Part shown: one piece after another, positions 17,907 to 28,660 of the stretch
Position numbering within the stretch: the stretch's first letter is position 1
Layout of the letters: every line of letters starts with the position of its first letter
Origin: Acidimicrobiaceae bacterium
GTDB taxonomy: Bacteria > Actinomycetota > Acidimicrobiia > Acidimicrobiales > RAAP-2
Assembly: GCA_003160115.1 (NCBI GenBank)
Contig: PLQL01000024.1
Location: 103,872 to 148,550, forward strand
Direction: 5' to 3'
DNA length: 44,679 nt
The notes under the pieces: model-generated
What the model saw: only the letters and a program-made list of their open reading frames with translations
Database searches by the model: none
Told to the model about the DNA's origin: nothing
Program-made: the position numbers and the translations under genes

Positions 17907-18862
17907 AGGACCCGCCCGAAGGACTGACGACTCTCGATGTACGCGTGGGCCGCGGCGGCGTCTTCGAGGTCAAAGACCCGGTCGATAACGACACGCAACT
18001 CGCCACGAGCGATCAACTCCAGATGAGTGGCGATCATGGCGTGCAAGCGAGGATTCAAGAAGAGCTCGGCACCCATGTAGTAGCCCGAGAGCGTCTGGTT
18101 ATTACCCCGCATGTTCGAGATGACGACCTTTTCGGCCGACGAGCGTCCTGCGTCACCCACGGTGACGCACCGACCCCGGTACGCCAGCACATTGAGACTC
18201 CCCTGCAGGGTGAGGCCACCCACCGAGTCGACGACGACGTCGACGCCACGACCGTCGGTCAGTCGACGCGCCTCGACGACGAAGTCGTGGGTGACGTAGT
18301 TGATCCCTTCGTCGAGGCCTAGGTCCTTCAGGCGTTCGAGCTTCTCGTCGCTCGACGCCGTCGCGAACACGCGCGCGCCCGCACGCTTGGCCATCTGGAT
18401 TGCGGCGATACCGACGCCCCCCGCTCCGGCGTGGATCAACGCCGACTCACCCGCGGCGAGGTGCCCGAACTCGAACAAGCAGTCGTCGGCGGTGCCAAAG
18501 GGCACCGGCACGCACGCCGCGTCCTCGATCGACAGACCGTCGGGGAGTTTCCAGGTGAACGCTTCGGCCGCTGCGCGCAGTTCGGCGTGCGATCCATCGA
18601 CGCCGGTGGTGACGACCCGGTCGCCGAGCGCGAACTTGGTCACGTTCTCTCCCAGCGCCACCACGACCCCCGAGCACTGGTAGCCAACGATGTGGGGCAC
18701 GTGGTTCATCTCGCCGCGCAGGCGATTGAGCGTGTCACCGCCCTCAATGCTGACGAAGGCGACCTTCACCAGGACCTCGCCCGGTCCCACTGCGGGGTCG
18801 GGAACCTCCTCGTAGCGAAGGACGTCCGGCGTGCCGGTCTCGTAGTACACCGCTGCCTTCAT
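17894..18862 (-). CDS. quinone-oxidoreductase-like MDR protein
   Basis: Medium-chain reductase of 322 residues without the zinc-binding cysteines of alcohol dehydrogenases. The N-terminal GroES-like domain includes VPHIVGYQCSGVVVALG. The NADPH-binding motif is IHAGAGGVGIAAIQMAKRAGA, and VDVVVDSVGG is the usual following segment of quinone reductase (Qor) homologues. It is probably an NADPH-dependent quinone or enone reductase. GAGGGGG lies just before the ATG at 18862. It is a single gene, convergent with the reductase before it and followed on the same strand side by no obvious partner. Confidence 0.88.
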   Translation of the reverse strand: MKAAVYYETGTPDVLRYEEVPDPAVGPGEVLVKVAFVSIEGGDTLNRLRGEMNHVPHIVGYQCSGVVVALGENVTKFALGDRVVTTGVDGSHAELRAAAEAFTWKLPDGLSIEDAACVPVPFGTADDCLFEFGHLAAGESALIHAGAGGVGIAAIQMAKRAGARVFATASSDEKLERLKDLGLDEGINYVTHDFVVEARRLTDGRGVDVVVDSVGGLTLQGSLNVLAYRGRCVTVGDAGRSSAEKVVISNMRGNNQTLSGYYMGAELFLNPRLHAMIATHLELIARGELRVVIDRVFDLEDAAAAHAYIESRQSFGRVLLAP

Positions 18863-18950
18863 TGGACCCCCTCGTTGCCTCCGTTCTAATGCCGAAGCGC
18901 GTCGACGTGTCGAGCCAACGGCATCAAACGCCAGCCTCGCGAAGGTACCG

Positions 18951-20525
18951 CTAACGAAGCGTGATGAGGTGGATGTCCTGAATGCCGTCGGTGTGGCGCA
19001 AGGTGTCGACGACCTCCTCGGGCGTGGCGACGTCGGTGGAGAGCACCATCAGGGCCGTCTTGGTCTTGGGATCGGGACCCACCGCCATCGAGACGATCGA
19101 GATGCCGGCCGCACCGAGGGCGACGCCCACGAGGCCGATCATGCCCGGACGGTCGTCGTTGTGGACCACCAGCATCGAGGTGCCGAGAGGAATCTCCACG
19201 CTGTGACCGTCCACGGCGACGATCCGCGTCTCGAGGCGCGTGCCAATGGTCATCAGTGTCCCGGACACTGCGTGCTCGCCCGATCGAACGGTGATCAAGT
19301 TCACGTACTCGGGAGAATCGACGACGGCGATCTCGCCGTAGGTGAGGTTGTGTTCGCCGGCCAGTTGGGGCGCGTTCACGAAGGACACACCCTCGTGGCC
19401 GGTGGCGACGAGCAGTCCCTTCAGGGCGCAGAGCGTCAGGATCTTGGTGCCCGAACCGGCGAGTTCACCCTGGTAGAGCACTTCGAGGTCCGCGGGCTTG
19501 CCGTCGAGCAGGCCGCCGATGAAGCGCCCCAGTGCCTCGGCGAGTCCCATGAAGGGCCGCACCACGTTGGACACTTCGCCGGCCGCCACGTTCACGGCGA
19601 AGGGCACGAAGTCCCCGGCGAGGGCGAGTTGCACCTGCTCGGCGATGGTGACGCCCGCCTTGTCCTGCGCCTCGGCGGTCGAGGCGCCGAGGTGCGGTAC
19701 GACTACGACCGAGGGAAGTTCGAACAGCGGCGACTCAGTCGTCGGCTCCTTCTCGAAGACGTCCAACGCCGCGCCCTGGACGTGGCCGCTCTTTATCGCC
19801 GCGGCGAGGTCGGCCTCGTTCACGATGCCCCCGCGCGCGACGTTGATGATGCGCACGCCCTTCTTGGTCTTTTTCAGCGACTCCGCGTTGAGGAGATTCG
19901 TGGTCTCCTTGTTCTTGGGAAGGTGAATCGTGATGAAGTCGCTCTGGGCGAGCAAGGTGTCGAGGTCCACCAGTTCGATGCCCATGTGGCGTGCGCGTTG
20001 CTCGGAGATGTAGGGGTCAAAGGCGACGATCCTCATGCCAAAGGCCATGGCGCGCTGAGAGACCAGGGCCCCGATCTTGCCCAGACCAATGACGCCGAGG
20101 GTCTTGCCGTGCAGTTCGACACCCTCCCACTTGCTGCGCTCCCACTTGCCGTTCTTCAGCGCCGAGTGCGCCTGGGGGATGTTGCGAGCTTGGGCGAGCA
20201 ACAACGCCATGGTCTGCTCGGCCGCCGAGAGGATGTTCGAGACCGGCGCGTTGACCACCATGACGCCCAGTTCGGTCGCCTTGGCGACGTCGACGTTGTC
20301 CAGGCCGATCCCGGCGCGCCCGACCACGACCATGTCCTTGGCGGCCTCGAGCGTGGCGGCGTCGACGTTGGTCGCCGAACGGATGATCAGCGCGTTCGCG
20401 CCCACGACGGCCTTGAGAAGCTCCTCGGGCGTCAGCCCGAGTTGGACGTCGACCTCGTGACCGGCGTTTCGCAGTTCCTGAAGGCCGGAGTCGGCAATCT
20501 CTTCTGTGACAAGTACTCGCGACAC
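18951..20525 (-). CDS. serA: D-3-phosphoglycerate dehydrogenase
   Basis: First step of serine synthesis: 3-phosphoglycerate to 3-phosphohydroxypyruvate with NAD. The 524-residue protein is the long type 1 form. It has a catalytic/NAD domain (VVGRAGIGLDNVD, TLGVIGLGKIGALVSQRA, NVARGGIVNE with the catalytic Arg, PHLGAST with the catalytic His), an intervening ASB domain (about residues 320-445) and a C-terminal ACT domain (VVHNDDRPGMIGLVGVALG) that usually mediates serine inhibition. I chose GTG 20525 because it opens the conserved SRVLVTEEI strand and follows AAAGG; the longer frame overlaps the upstream aminotransferase. serC lies 1.3 kb away on the other strand. Confidence 0.95.
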   Translation of the reverse strand: MSRVLVTEEIADSGLQELRNAGHEVDVQLGLTPEELLKAVVGANALIIRSATNVDAATLEAAKDMVVVGRAGIGLDNVDVAKATELGVMVVNAPVSNILSAAEQTMALLLAQARNIPQAHSALKNGKWERSKWEGVELHGKTLGVIGLGKIGALVSQRAMAFGMRIVAFDPYISEQRARHMGIELVDLDTLLAQSDFITIHLPKNKETTNLLNAESLKKTKKGVRIINVARGGIVNEADLAAAIKSGHVQGAALDVFEKEPTTESPLFELPSVVVVPHLGASTAEAQDKAGVTIAEQVQLALAGDFVPFAVNVAAGEVSNVVRPFMGLAEALGRFIGGLLDGKPADLEVLYQGELAGSGTKILTLCALKGLLVATGHEGVSFVNAPQLAGEHNLTYGEIAVVDSPEYVNLITVRSGEHAVSGTLMTIGTRLETRIVAVDGHSVEIPLGTSMLVVHNDDRPGMIGLVGVALGAAGISIVSMAVGPDPKTKTALMVLSTDVATPEEVVDTLRHTDGIQDIHLITLR

Positions 20526-20575
20526 CTCTGAACCTTTCGTTTGGTCCCCCAAGACTAAAGCAAATCCAGAAGGGC

Positions 20576-21775
20576 TCAGCCCGCGTTGACCAGACCAGCG
20601 AGTCGCTCGAGGCCCTCTTTCAGGTCGTCGTCGCCCAGCGCGTAACTGAGTCGAAAGTACCCGGGGGTCCCGAAGGCCTCGCCCGGCACCACCGCGACCT
20701 TGATCGATTCGAGCAGGTTGGCCGCGAGTTCGCTCGACGTCGTAGCGACGGCGCCCCCGAGGGATCGACCGAGCAGACCCTGTACGTTCGGATAGCAGTA
20801 GAAGGCGCCCTCGGGCTCGGCGCAACTCACGCCGTCGATCGCGTTGAGCATCGAGGTCATCAAACGACGTCGACGGTCAAAGGCGCTGCGCATCTCGGCG
20901 ACCGCCGAGAGGTCGCCGTTCAAGGCAGCCACCGCCGCGCGCTGGGAGATGTTACCGATGTTGGACGTGGTCTGACTCTGGTAGTTCACCGCGGCCTGCA
21001 TGACATCGGGCGGTCCGATCATCCAGCCAATGCGCCAGCCGGTCATGGCGTAGGTCTTGGCGACGCCGTTCACCACGATCCAGCGGTCACCGAGCTCGGG
21101 CGCCACGACGGGCATCGAGACGTGGGTCGCGTCGCCGTAGACGAGGTGCTCGTAGATCTCATCGGCCATCACCCAGATATCGTGCTCGGCGGCCCAGCGA
21201 CCGATCGCCGCCACGTCATCGGGTCGCACCACCGCACCCGTCGGGTTCGAGGGTGAGACGAAGACCAACAACTTGGTCTTGGCCGTGCGGGCCTTCTCGA
21301 GTTCGTCGACCGTGACGCGAAAGCCGTCCGCGTCGCTCGTCATCACCGGCACGGCCACGCCGCCGGCGAGATAGACCGATTCGGGGTAGGTCGTCCAGTA
21401 CGGCGCGGGGATCAGCACCTCGTCACCCGGGTTCAGCAACGTCATGAAGGTCGTGGCGACGGCGTGCTTGCCGCCGTTGGTCACGAGGATCTGGTTCGCG
21501 CTCACGTCGAGGCCCGAGTCGCGCTTGGACTTAAAGACAATGGCGTCGCGCAGGTCGGCGAGTCCCGCGGTCGGGGTGTACTTGTGGTTGCTCGGGTCGT
21601 AACAGGCCTTGGCCGCCGCCTCGACGATGTGCGCGGGGGTCGGAAAGTCCGGTTCCCCGGCGCCGTAACCGATCACTGGCTCGCCCGCCGCCTTGAGGGC
21701 CTTGGCCTTGGCGTCCACGGCGAGCGTCGCGCTCGGGGCGAGTCCCCCCAGGAGGTCACTGACTCTCGAACTCAT
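20576..21775 (-). CDS. aspartate/aromatic-type aminotransferase, class I
   Basis: PLP aminotransferase of 399 residues, of the bacterial aspartate aminotransferase Ib group by its motifs: [44 protein letters not shown], and [16 protein letters not shown] containing the PLP lysine (AKTYAMTG). The C-terminal FRLSYAL holds the substrate-binding Arg. ATG 21775 with GAGGTGG before it is preferred to a GTG six bases upstream. It is 50 bases upstream of serA on the same strand and diverges from serC, so it may supply glutamate/2-oxoglutarate exchange to amino acid synthesis. Specificity (Asp versus other donors) is not decided by sequence. Confidence 0.88.
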   Translation of the reverse strand: MSSRVSDLLGGLAPSATLAVDAKAKALKAAGEPVIGYGAGEPDFPTPAHIVEAAAKACYDPSNHKYTPTAGLADLRDAIVFKSKRDSGLDVSANQILVTNGGKHAVATTFMTLLNPGDEVLIPAPYWTTYPESVYLAGGVAVPVMTSDADGFRVTVDELEKARTAKTKLLVFVSPSNPTGAVVRPDDVAAIGRWAAEHDIWVMADEIYEHLVYGDATHVSMPVVAPELGDRWIVVNGVAKTYAMTGWRIGWMIGPPDVMQAAVNYQSQTTSNIGNISQRAAVAALNGDLSAVAEMRSAFDRRRRLMTSMLNAIDGVSCAEPEGAFYCYPNVQGLLGRSLGGAVATTSSELAANLLESIKVAVVPGEAFGTPGYFRLSYALGDDDLKEGLERLAGLVNAG

Positions 21776-21795
21776 GGCCACCTCGTTCTATTCCC

Positions 21796-21801
21796 TAGAG
21801 T
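21796..21801 (+). promoter_or_regulatory. serC: candidate -10 element of serC
   Basis: TAGAGT lies eight bases before the serC ATG, and no ribosome site is present. The message may start at or just before the ATG, but the spacing is two bases longer than at the clear leaderless genes of this window. Confidence 0.4.
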
Positions 21802-21803
21802 AG

Positions 21804-22930
<1,127 letters not shown>

Positions 22931-22931
<1 letters not shown>

Positions 22932-22949
22932 GCCGAGCGAGGCTCGGCT
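22931..22949 (+). terminator. hairpin after serC
   Basis: AGCCGAGC-GAG-GCTCGGCT forms an eight-pair stem starting at the last base of the serC stop. There is no U-run. It could separate serC from the VOC gene or just stabilise the 3' end. Confidence 0.4.
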
Positions 22950-22978
22950 GAACGCCGCTCGGCGATAACGTCCTGGGC

Positions 22979-23725
22979 GTGGCGATTCTCTGGCTTACGG
23001 CCTTCCTCGACTACCCCGGGATCGATTTTGCCGCGGGCGCGAACTTCTGGCGAACGGTGACAACGAGCACTTTGTCGCCCCCGCGCGGCGCCGACGGTGA
23101 GTTCGCGACGTTGCTGCCCTCGAGCGGTGACGCGTACCTACGCGTCCAGCGCATTGGCGAGGGCGTCGCGAACTGCCACCTCGACCTACACGTGGACGAC
23201 ATCGCCGCCTACGCCGCGCGCGCCCAAGACTTGGGCGCGTCGGTAGTGAGAAAAGGACTGGGCATCGTCACGATGCGATCGCCCGGCGGAATGGACTTTT
23301 GTCTGGTGTCCCACCACGGTGAACACGAACGGCCGCAACCCGAACTCTGGCCCGACGGACACCGCAGCATCCTCGACCAGGTGTGCGTCGACGTCGCGCC
23401 CTACGCCTTCGCAGACGAGTGCGCGTTCTGGGCTGAGTTCACCCGTTGGCCGCTGCACGAGGCGAGCCGCTCGGAGTTCGCGTACCTGACGCGCCCCTCG
23501 GACGTTGCCCTACGGCTGTTGTTCCAGCGCGTCGAGGACCCGAATAAGACTCGCGCGAGTGCGCACCTGGACCTCGCGAGTGACGACGTCGCGAGCGAGG
23601 TGGAACGACACCAATCGCTCGGAGCTCACGTCTTGTGGGAGCTCGAGGACTGGACGACGCTGCGCGACCCCGCGGGCCTCGCCTACTGCGTCACTCGTCG
23701 ACGTCCCGACACGGGAACGCTCTAG
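22979..23725 (+). CDS. two-domain VOC (glyoxalase-like) protein
   Basis: Protein of 248 residues with two vicinal-oxygen-chelate repeats. The first (about 1-115) contains FLDYPGIDFAAGANFWRTVT and CHLDLHVDDIAAYAARAQDLGA; the second (about 125-240) contains DQVCVDVAPYAFADECAFWAEF and AHLDLASDDVASEVERHQSLGA. The ends DPAGLAYCVT and SPGGMDFCLV align between repeats. Such proteins range from dioxygenases and lyases to antibiotic-binding proteins, and the function here is not assignable. The GTG start has no ribosome site; TAACGT lies seven bases upstream, so it may be leaderless. It converges with ilvC. Confidence 0.8.
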   Translation: MAILWLTAFLDYPGIDFAAGANFWRTVTTSTLSPPRGADGEFATLLPSSGDAYLRVQRIGEGVANCHLDLHVDDIAAYAARAQDLGASVVRKGLGIVTMRSPGGMDFCLVSHHGEHERPQPELWPDGHRSILDQVCVDVAPYAFADECAFWAEFTRWPLHEASRSEFAYLTRPSDVALRLLFQRVEDPNKTRASAHLDLASDDVASEVERHQSLGAHVLWELEDWTTLRDPAGLAYCVTRRRPDTGTL

Positions 23726-23737
23726 GCGAGACGATCT

Positions 23738-24772
<1,035 letters not shown>

Positions 24773-24799
24773 GGTGACTGTTCTTCCTTTGTGTGTTCG

Positions 24800-25345
24800 T
24801 TAGTAGGCGTGCGCCGTCTTGCCAAGTCTAGGTAGTGCGACGCGACCGGTCCGGTGCAGTTCGACGTCCGAAAACCCCTCGAGGGCCTTCTCGAATTCGT
24901 CACAATTGCCCGGGGTCGCGGCGAGCATCACGGTGACCGATTTTGCGTCCACGTCGACGATAGCGGCGCCCGCCGAGGCAATGATGTCGAGCAACGACGT
25001 GCGATTGTCGACGTCGGTCTTGATCGTCGCGAGCAGCAGTTCGCGTTCGAGGGCGTCCTTGGGCGAGATGTCCGTGATCGCCACGACGTTGACCAGCTTG
25101 TCCAACTGGCCCACGATCTGCTCGAGAGGTGCCGACTCGGCGTCGACCACGATCGTGACGCGCGAGAAACGCGCGTTGCTCTCCGCGGGGGCGACCGCCA
25201 GTGAGTAGATGTTGAACCCTCGCCGCGCGAAGAGTCCCGCGATACGCGCGAGTACGCCGGCCTTGTTCTCCACGAGCACCGACAAGATGTGGTGGCGCAC
25301 CGGCGTGTGGTCAACGACGCCCAGGTAGGGCTCTGGCGGGGTCAC
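24800..25345 (-). CDS. ilvN: acetolactate synthase, regulatory subunit
   Basis: Small subunit that activates IlvB and confers valine feedback inhibition. The protein has 181 residues. The N-terminal ACT domain begins HHILSVLVENKAGVLARIAGLFARRGFNI, whose loop after VENKAGVL is the usual valine-binding site; the second half (SLLDIIASAGAAIVDV...) is the C-terminal IlvN domain. The GTG at 25345 overlaps the ilvB stop by four bases (GTGA); a longer frame extends inside ilvB and is not used. Confidence 0.93.
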   Translation of the reverse strand: MTPPEPYLGVVDHTPVRHHILSVLVENKAGVLARIAGLFARRGFNIYSLAVAPAESNARFSRVTIVVDAESAPLEQIVGQLDKLVNVVAITDISPKDALERELLLATIKTDVDNRTSLLDIIASAGAAIVDVDAKSVTVMLAATPGNCDEFEKALEGFSDVELHRTGRVALPRLGKTAHAY

Positions 25346-27057
25346 TTCGCGCCTCCGCGCTGGAGCGGGTGGACCTGGATATCGTCGTTGCTCGCTCCCG
25401 CGGCGACCATCGGAAACACCTTCTCCGAGGAGTCGGTGCGAAAGTCGATCACGACGGGCACGTCGTTGATGGCGTTCGCCTCGTCGATGACCTCGTGCAT
25501 CTGCTTCAAGTTGGTCGCGCGCAGTCCCACGCAGCCCATGGCTTCGGCCCACTTGACGTAGTCGGGCAAATCCGCCGAGAGATAGACCTCCGAGTAGCGC
25601 TCTTCGTAGAACATCTCCTGCCACTGGCGCACCATGCCGAGGTAGGCGTTGTTGAGGATCGCAACTTTGATCGGAATGCCCTCAGCGCGTGCGGTCACGA
25701 GTTCTTGCGCGGTCATCTGGAAACAGCCGTCCCCGTCGATGCACCAGACCGTGCGATCGGGACGTCCGACCTTGGCGCCGATCGCCGCGGGAACGCCAAA
25801 GCCCATGGTGCCCGCGCCGCCCGAGTTGATCCAGGTGCCCGGCTCCTCGAACTTCCAGTACTGCGACGCCCACATCTGGTGCTGGCCCACCCCCGCCGAG
25901 ACGATGGTGCCCGGTTCGGCCTTGGCACCGATCGCCTCGATGACGTGCTGGGGGCGCAGCGGTCCGTCGGCGAGCGGCTCTTCGTAGAAGAGCGGGTACT
26001 GCTCTTGCCATGACCGGATCTCCTTCCACCAGACGTCCAGGTTGTGTGGGGTCGCCGACCCGGCGTCCCAGGCGCGAAGCACCGGCGCGACGTTGGACTG
26101 GATCGCGACGTCGGCGAATCGGACCTTGTTGAACTCGGCGCGGTCGATGTCGACGTGGATCACTTTGGCGTGGGGCGCGAAGGCCGGGATCTTGCCGGTG
26201 ACGCGGTCATCGAAGCGCGCGCCGAGCGAGATCAGCAAGTCGCACTTTTGGATCGCGGTCACCGCGCTGTACATGCCGTGCATGCCCGGCATGCCCAGGT
26301 GCTGGTCGTGCGAGTCGGGAAACGCGCCTCGGGCCATCAAGGTCGTGACGACGGGCATCGTGGTGCGCTCGGCAAAAGCCAGGAGTTCCTTGGAAGCCCG
26401 TGACTTGAGGGTGCCGCCACCCACGTAGAGCACGGGGCGCTCGGACGCGTTGATCAGCGCTATGGCCCGCTCGACGGCCTCTTGATCCAGAGCGACCTCG
26501 GGCCGGTACCCGGGCAGGTCGTACTCGTCGACCGTCGACGGGTACCACCAGTCCATGGTCGACTGGGTGATGTCCTTGGGCACGTCGATCAGCACCGGAC
26601 CGGGCCGACCAGTCGTGGCCAGATGGAACGCCGCCGCCACCGCGCGCGGGATCTCCTGGGCGGACTTGACGAGGAAGTTGTGCTTGGTGATGCCCATCGT
26701 GATGCCCGTGATGTCGCACTCTTGAAAGGCGTCGGTACCGATCGCGGCCGAGGCGACCTGTCCGGTCACCACCACCAACGGTGTCGAGTCCATGTGGGCG
26801 TTACCAATAGGCGTGACGATGTTCGTGGCGCCCGGTCCGCTCGTGACCATGGCGACGCCCGGACGACCAGTAGCGAGGGCGTACCCTTCGGCCATGTGAC
26901 CCGCGCCCTGCTCGTGGCGCACCAGAATATGGCGGATGCTCGAGTCGATCAACGGGTCATAGACCGGCAGGATGGCCCCGCCGGGCAAGCCGAAGATGGT
27001 GTCGACGCCTTGCTGTTCGAGGCTCTTGATGAGGGCCTGCGCTCCTGAAAGTTGCAC
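25342..27057 (-). CDS. ilvB: acetolactate synthase, catalytic subunit
   Basis: ThDP- and FAD-dependent enzyme that condenses pyruvate with pyruvate or 2-oxobutyrate, the entry step of branched-chain amino acid synthesis. At 571 residues it has the usual length. The catalytic Glu49 is in VRHEQGAGHMAEGYA, the central domain includes the FAD-binding LGARFDDRVTGK, and the C-terminal ThDP/Mg site is WCIDGDGCFQMTAQEL ... ILNNAYLGMVRQWQ. The GTG start follows AAAGGA. Twenty-two bases upstream sits an intrinsic terminator preceded by a leader peptide rich in Ile, Leu and Val codons, so expression should respond to branched-chain aminoacyl-tRNAs. Confidence 0.95.
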   Translation of the reverse strand: MQLSGAQALIKSLEQQGVDTIFGLPGGAILPVYDPLIDSSIRHILVRHEQGAGHMAEGYALATGRPGVAMVTSGPGATNIVTPIGNAHMDSTPLVVVTGQVASAAIGTDAFQECDITGITMGITKHNFLVKSAQEIPRAVAAAFHLATTGRPGPVLIDVPKDITQSTMDWWYPSTVDEYDLPGYRPEVALDQEAVERAIALINASERPVLYVGGGTLKSRASKELLAFAERTTMPVVTTLMARGAFPDSHDQHLGMPGMHGMYSAVTAIQKCDLLISLGARFDDRVTGKIPAFAPHAKVIHVDIDRAEFNKVRFADVAIQSNVAPVLRAWDAGSATPHNLDVWWKEIRSWQEQYPLFYEEPLADGPLRPQHVIEAIGAKAEPGTIVSAGVGQHQMWASQYWKFEEPGTWINSGGAGTMGFGVPAAIGAKVGRPDRTVWCIDGDGCFQMTAQELVTARAEGIPIKVAILNNAYLGMVRQWQEMFYEERYSEVYLSADLPDYVKWAEAMGCVGLRATNLKQMHEVIDEANAINDVPVVIDFRTDSSEKVFPMVAAGASNDDIQVHPLQRGGAK

Positions 27058-27079
27058 GATGATCCTTTGATTGGGAATG

Positions 27080-27108
27080 AAAAAAGGCCTCCCTTACTGG
27101 GGAGGCCT
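27080..27108 (-). terminator. attenuator terminator in the ilvB leader
   Basis: On the minus strand AGGCCTCCC-6 bases-GGGAGGCCT is followed by a run of six T (the last stem base pairs with the first of them). It is a strong intrinsic terminator between the leader peptide and ilvB. A CCGGT/ACCGG pair between the leader stop and the base of this hairpin could help form an alternative structure. Confidence 0.85.
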
Positions 27109-27129
27109 CCGGTGTACGTCTGTGCGTGA

Positions 27130-27183
27130 CTACCGGCGCCAGGCGCCTACTACTACGGAAAGAGCAATGTTCCGGGTCGTCAC
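27130..27183 (-). CDS. ilvB leader peptide, MTTRNIALSVVVGAWRR
   Basis: Seventeen-codon ORF with GTG start between the ilvB promoter and its attenuator. The codons read Ile-Ala-Leu-Ser-Val-Val-Val, that is all three end products of the pathway, with three consecutive GTA codons. The GGCGCC-T-GGCGCC repeat overlaps its last codons and could act as a pause hairpin. There is no usable ribosome site (G-run touching the start); the GTG is six bases after the -10 box TTAGAT, predicting a leaderless message. Confidence 0.82.
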   Translation of the reverse strand: MTTRNIALSVVVGAWRR

Positions 27184-27189
27184 CCCCCT

Positions 27190-27219
27190 ATCTAAGCACA
27201 CCGGGTGGTCAGTCGGCAA
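27190..27219 (-). promoter_or_regulatory. ilvB: ilvBNC promoter inside the end of gatB
   Basis: On the minus strand TTGCCG, an 18-base spacer and TTAGAT, then six bases to the leader-peptide GTG. The gatB stop codon lies inside the spacer, so the ilv promoter overlaps the end of gatB on the same strand. Confidence 0.65.
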
Positions 27220-28660
27220 GCCTGCGCGACGAGCGACGTGCTTGCAACTCGGCGATCACGGCTTTACCGTTCGCCTGACCCTTGGTGAGCTTCATCACCT
27301 GGCCAATGAAGAACTGGGCCAACTTCTCGTCGCCGTCGCGATAACGCGTCCATTCGTCGGGATGTTCGTCGATCAACGACGCTACGGTCGCCCCCAACGA
27401 ATCCGAGGACAATTGTTCGAAACCCAAGGTCGCAGCAATCCGCGTGGGGTCGCCGCCGTGGGCGAGCAACTCGCCCAGCACCGTCTTGGCCTGCGTCGCC
27501 GAGAGTGCCTGGGCCTGTTCGAGCAGCACGGTCGACGTGAACGCGGCCAGGCTCAGATTCGCCAGTCCCCCGATGCCGGCCGCCAGTTCGTTCGCGGCCC
27601 GCGCGAGGGTCAGCGCCGCCTCCGCACCACCACCGACCGCCGCGTGCACGTACTGTTCGAGACCGAGGTCAACGACGACTGCCACGGCGTCGAGTTGCGC
27701 CTCACTGGGTGCAACGAGCAACGCCACCAATGCGGCGCGGCGTTGGGCGGGCATCGCGGGTAGTGCGTCGCGCACGCGGTGCTGCCACTGCTCGCTCGGC
27801 GCCAGGTCGACGAGGTCGGGTTCGCGAAAGTACCGGTAGTCCTCGGCCTCTTCCTTGGTTCGCATGGTCGAGGTCTCACCGAGGACCTCGTCCCAGTGGC
27901 GCGTCTCCTGGCGGATGGTGCCGCCCTCTTCGATCAACTCGATCTGGCGCAATGCCTCGAAGTCAATCGCGCGCTGCAGACTGCGCAGCGAGTTCAAGTT
28001 CTTGATCTCACAGCGCGTGCCAAAGGGCGCGCCGGGCCGGCGCACCGAGACGTTGGCGTCGATGCGCATCGATCCTTCTTCCATGCGTCCGTCCGAAGCA
28101 CCGGTCGCGATCAGAATGCCGCGCAGCTCGGAGGCGTAGGCGCGCGCTTGAGCCGAAGAACGGATGTCGGGACCCGAGACAATCTCGACGAGCGGTACAC
28201 CTGAACGGTTGTAGTCCACGAGCGAACGGTCCGCGCCGTGGATGCGTCCGCTGCCGCCGAGGTGGGTGGACTTGCCGGTGTCCTCTTCCATGTGCGCGCG
28301 CTCGATGCTCACGCGACTCGCGTCGGGCAGGTCGAGGTAGCCACCCTTGTTGATGGGCAGGTCGTACTGGCTGATCTGGAAGTCCTTGGGCATGTCGGGA
28401 TAGAAGTAGTTCTTGCGGTGGAACGTCGAGGGCGCGATCGTGCAGTGCAACGCGATGCCGATGGCCATGGCCAACTCGACCGCCCGTTCATTCAAGACGG
28501 GCAGCGAACCGGGCAAACCCAGACACACCGGACAGACGTTGGTGTTCGGCTCGGAGCCGAAATGGTTCGCGCAACCGCAGAACATCTTGGTCGCCGTCTG
28601 GAGCTCGGTATGGACCTCGAGTCCGACGACCATCTCCCAGTCACCCGGCAGCGGCGTCAT
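27209..28660 (-). CDS. gatB: Asp-tRNA(Asn)/Glu-tRNA(Gln) amidotransferase subunit B
   Basis: tRNA-binding and kinase subunit of GatCAB, which amidates mischarged Glu-tRNA(Gln) and/or Asp-tRNA(Asn). The 483-residue protein begins MVVGLEVHTELQTATKMFC with the zinc-binding cysteines of CGCANHF and VCPVCLGLPG. It has the YFYPDMPKDFQISQYD substrate region, and the C-terminal half carries the helical and YqeY-like tail domains. ATG 28660 overlaps the gatA stop by four bases. Presence of GatCAB implies the indirect route for at least one of the two amide tRNAs in this organism. Confidence 0.95.
   Translation of the reverse strand: MTPLPGDWEMVVGLEVHTELQTATKMFCGCANHFGSEPNTNVCPVCLGLPGSLPVLNERAVELAMAIGIALHCTIAPSTFHRKNYFYPDMPKDFQISQYDLPINKGGYLDLPDASRVSIERAHMEEDTGKSTHLGGSGRIHGADRSLVDYNRSGVPLVEIVSGPDIRSSAQARAYASELRGILIATGASDGRMEEGSMRIDANVSVRRPGAPFGTRCEIKNLNSLRSLQRAIDFEALRQIELIEEGGTIRQETRHWDEVLGETSTMRTKEEAEDYRYFREPDLVDLAPSEQWQHRVRDALPAMPAQRRAALVALLVAPSEAQLDAVAVVVDLGLEQYVHAAVGGGAEAALTLARAANELAAGIGGLANLSLAAFTSTVLLEQAQALSATQAKTVLGELLAHGGDPTRIAATLGFEQLSSDSLGATVASLIDEHPDEWTRYRDGDEKLAQFFIGQVMKLTKGQANGKAVIAELQARRSSRRLAD

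Noticed and set aside
18969-20531. 520-codon open frame on the plus strand opposite serA
   Set aside because: Low-complexity Asp/His/Gly/Arg-rich translation mirrors serA codon bias on the other strand, a common artefact in high-GC DNA.
20526-20825. N-terminal extension of serA into the aminotransferase gene
   Set aside because: It overlaps the 3' end of the aminotransferase in another frame and lacks similarity to SerA; GTG 20525 has a ribosome site.
25346-25624. Upstream extension of ilvN
   Set aside because: It lies inside ilvB in another frame; the ACT domain begins just after the GTG at 25345, which forms the usual GTGA overlap.
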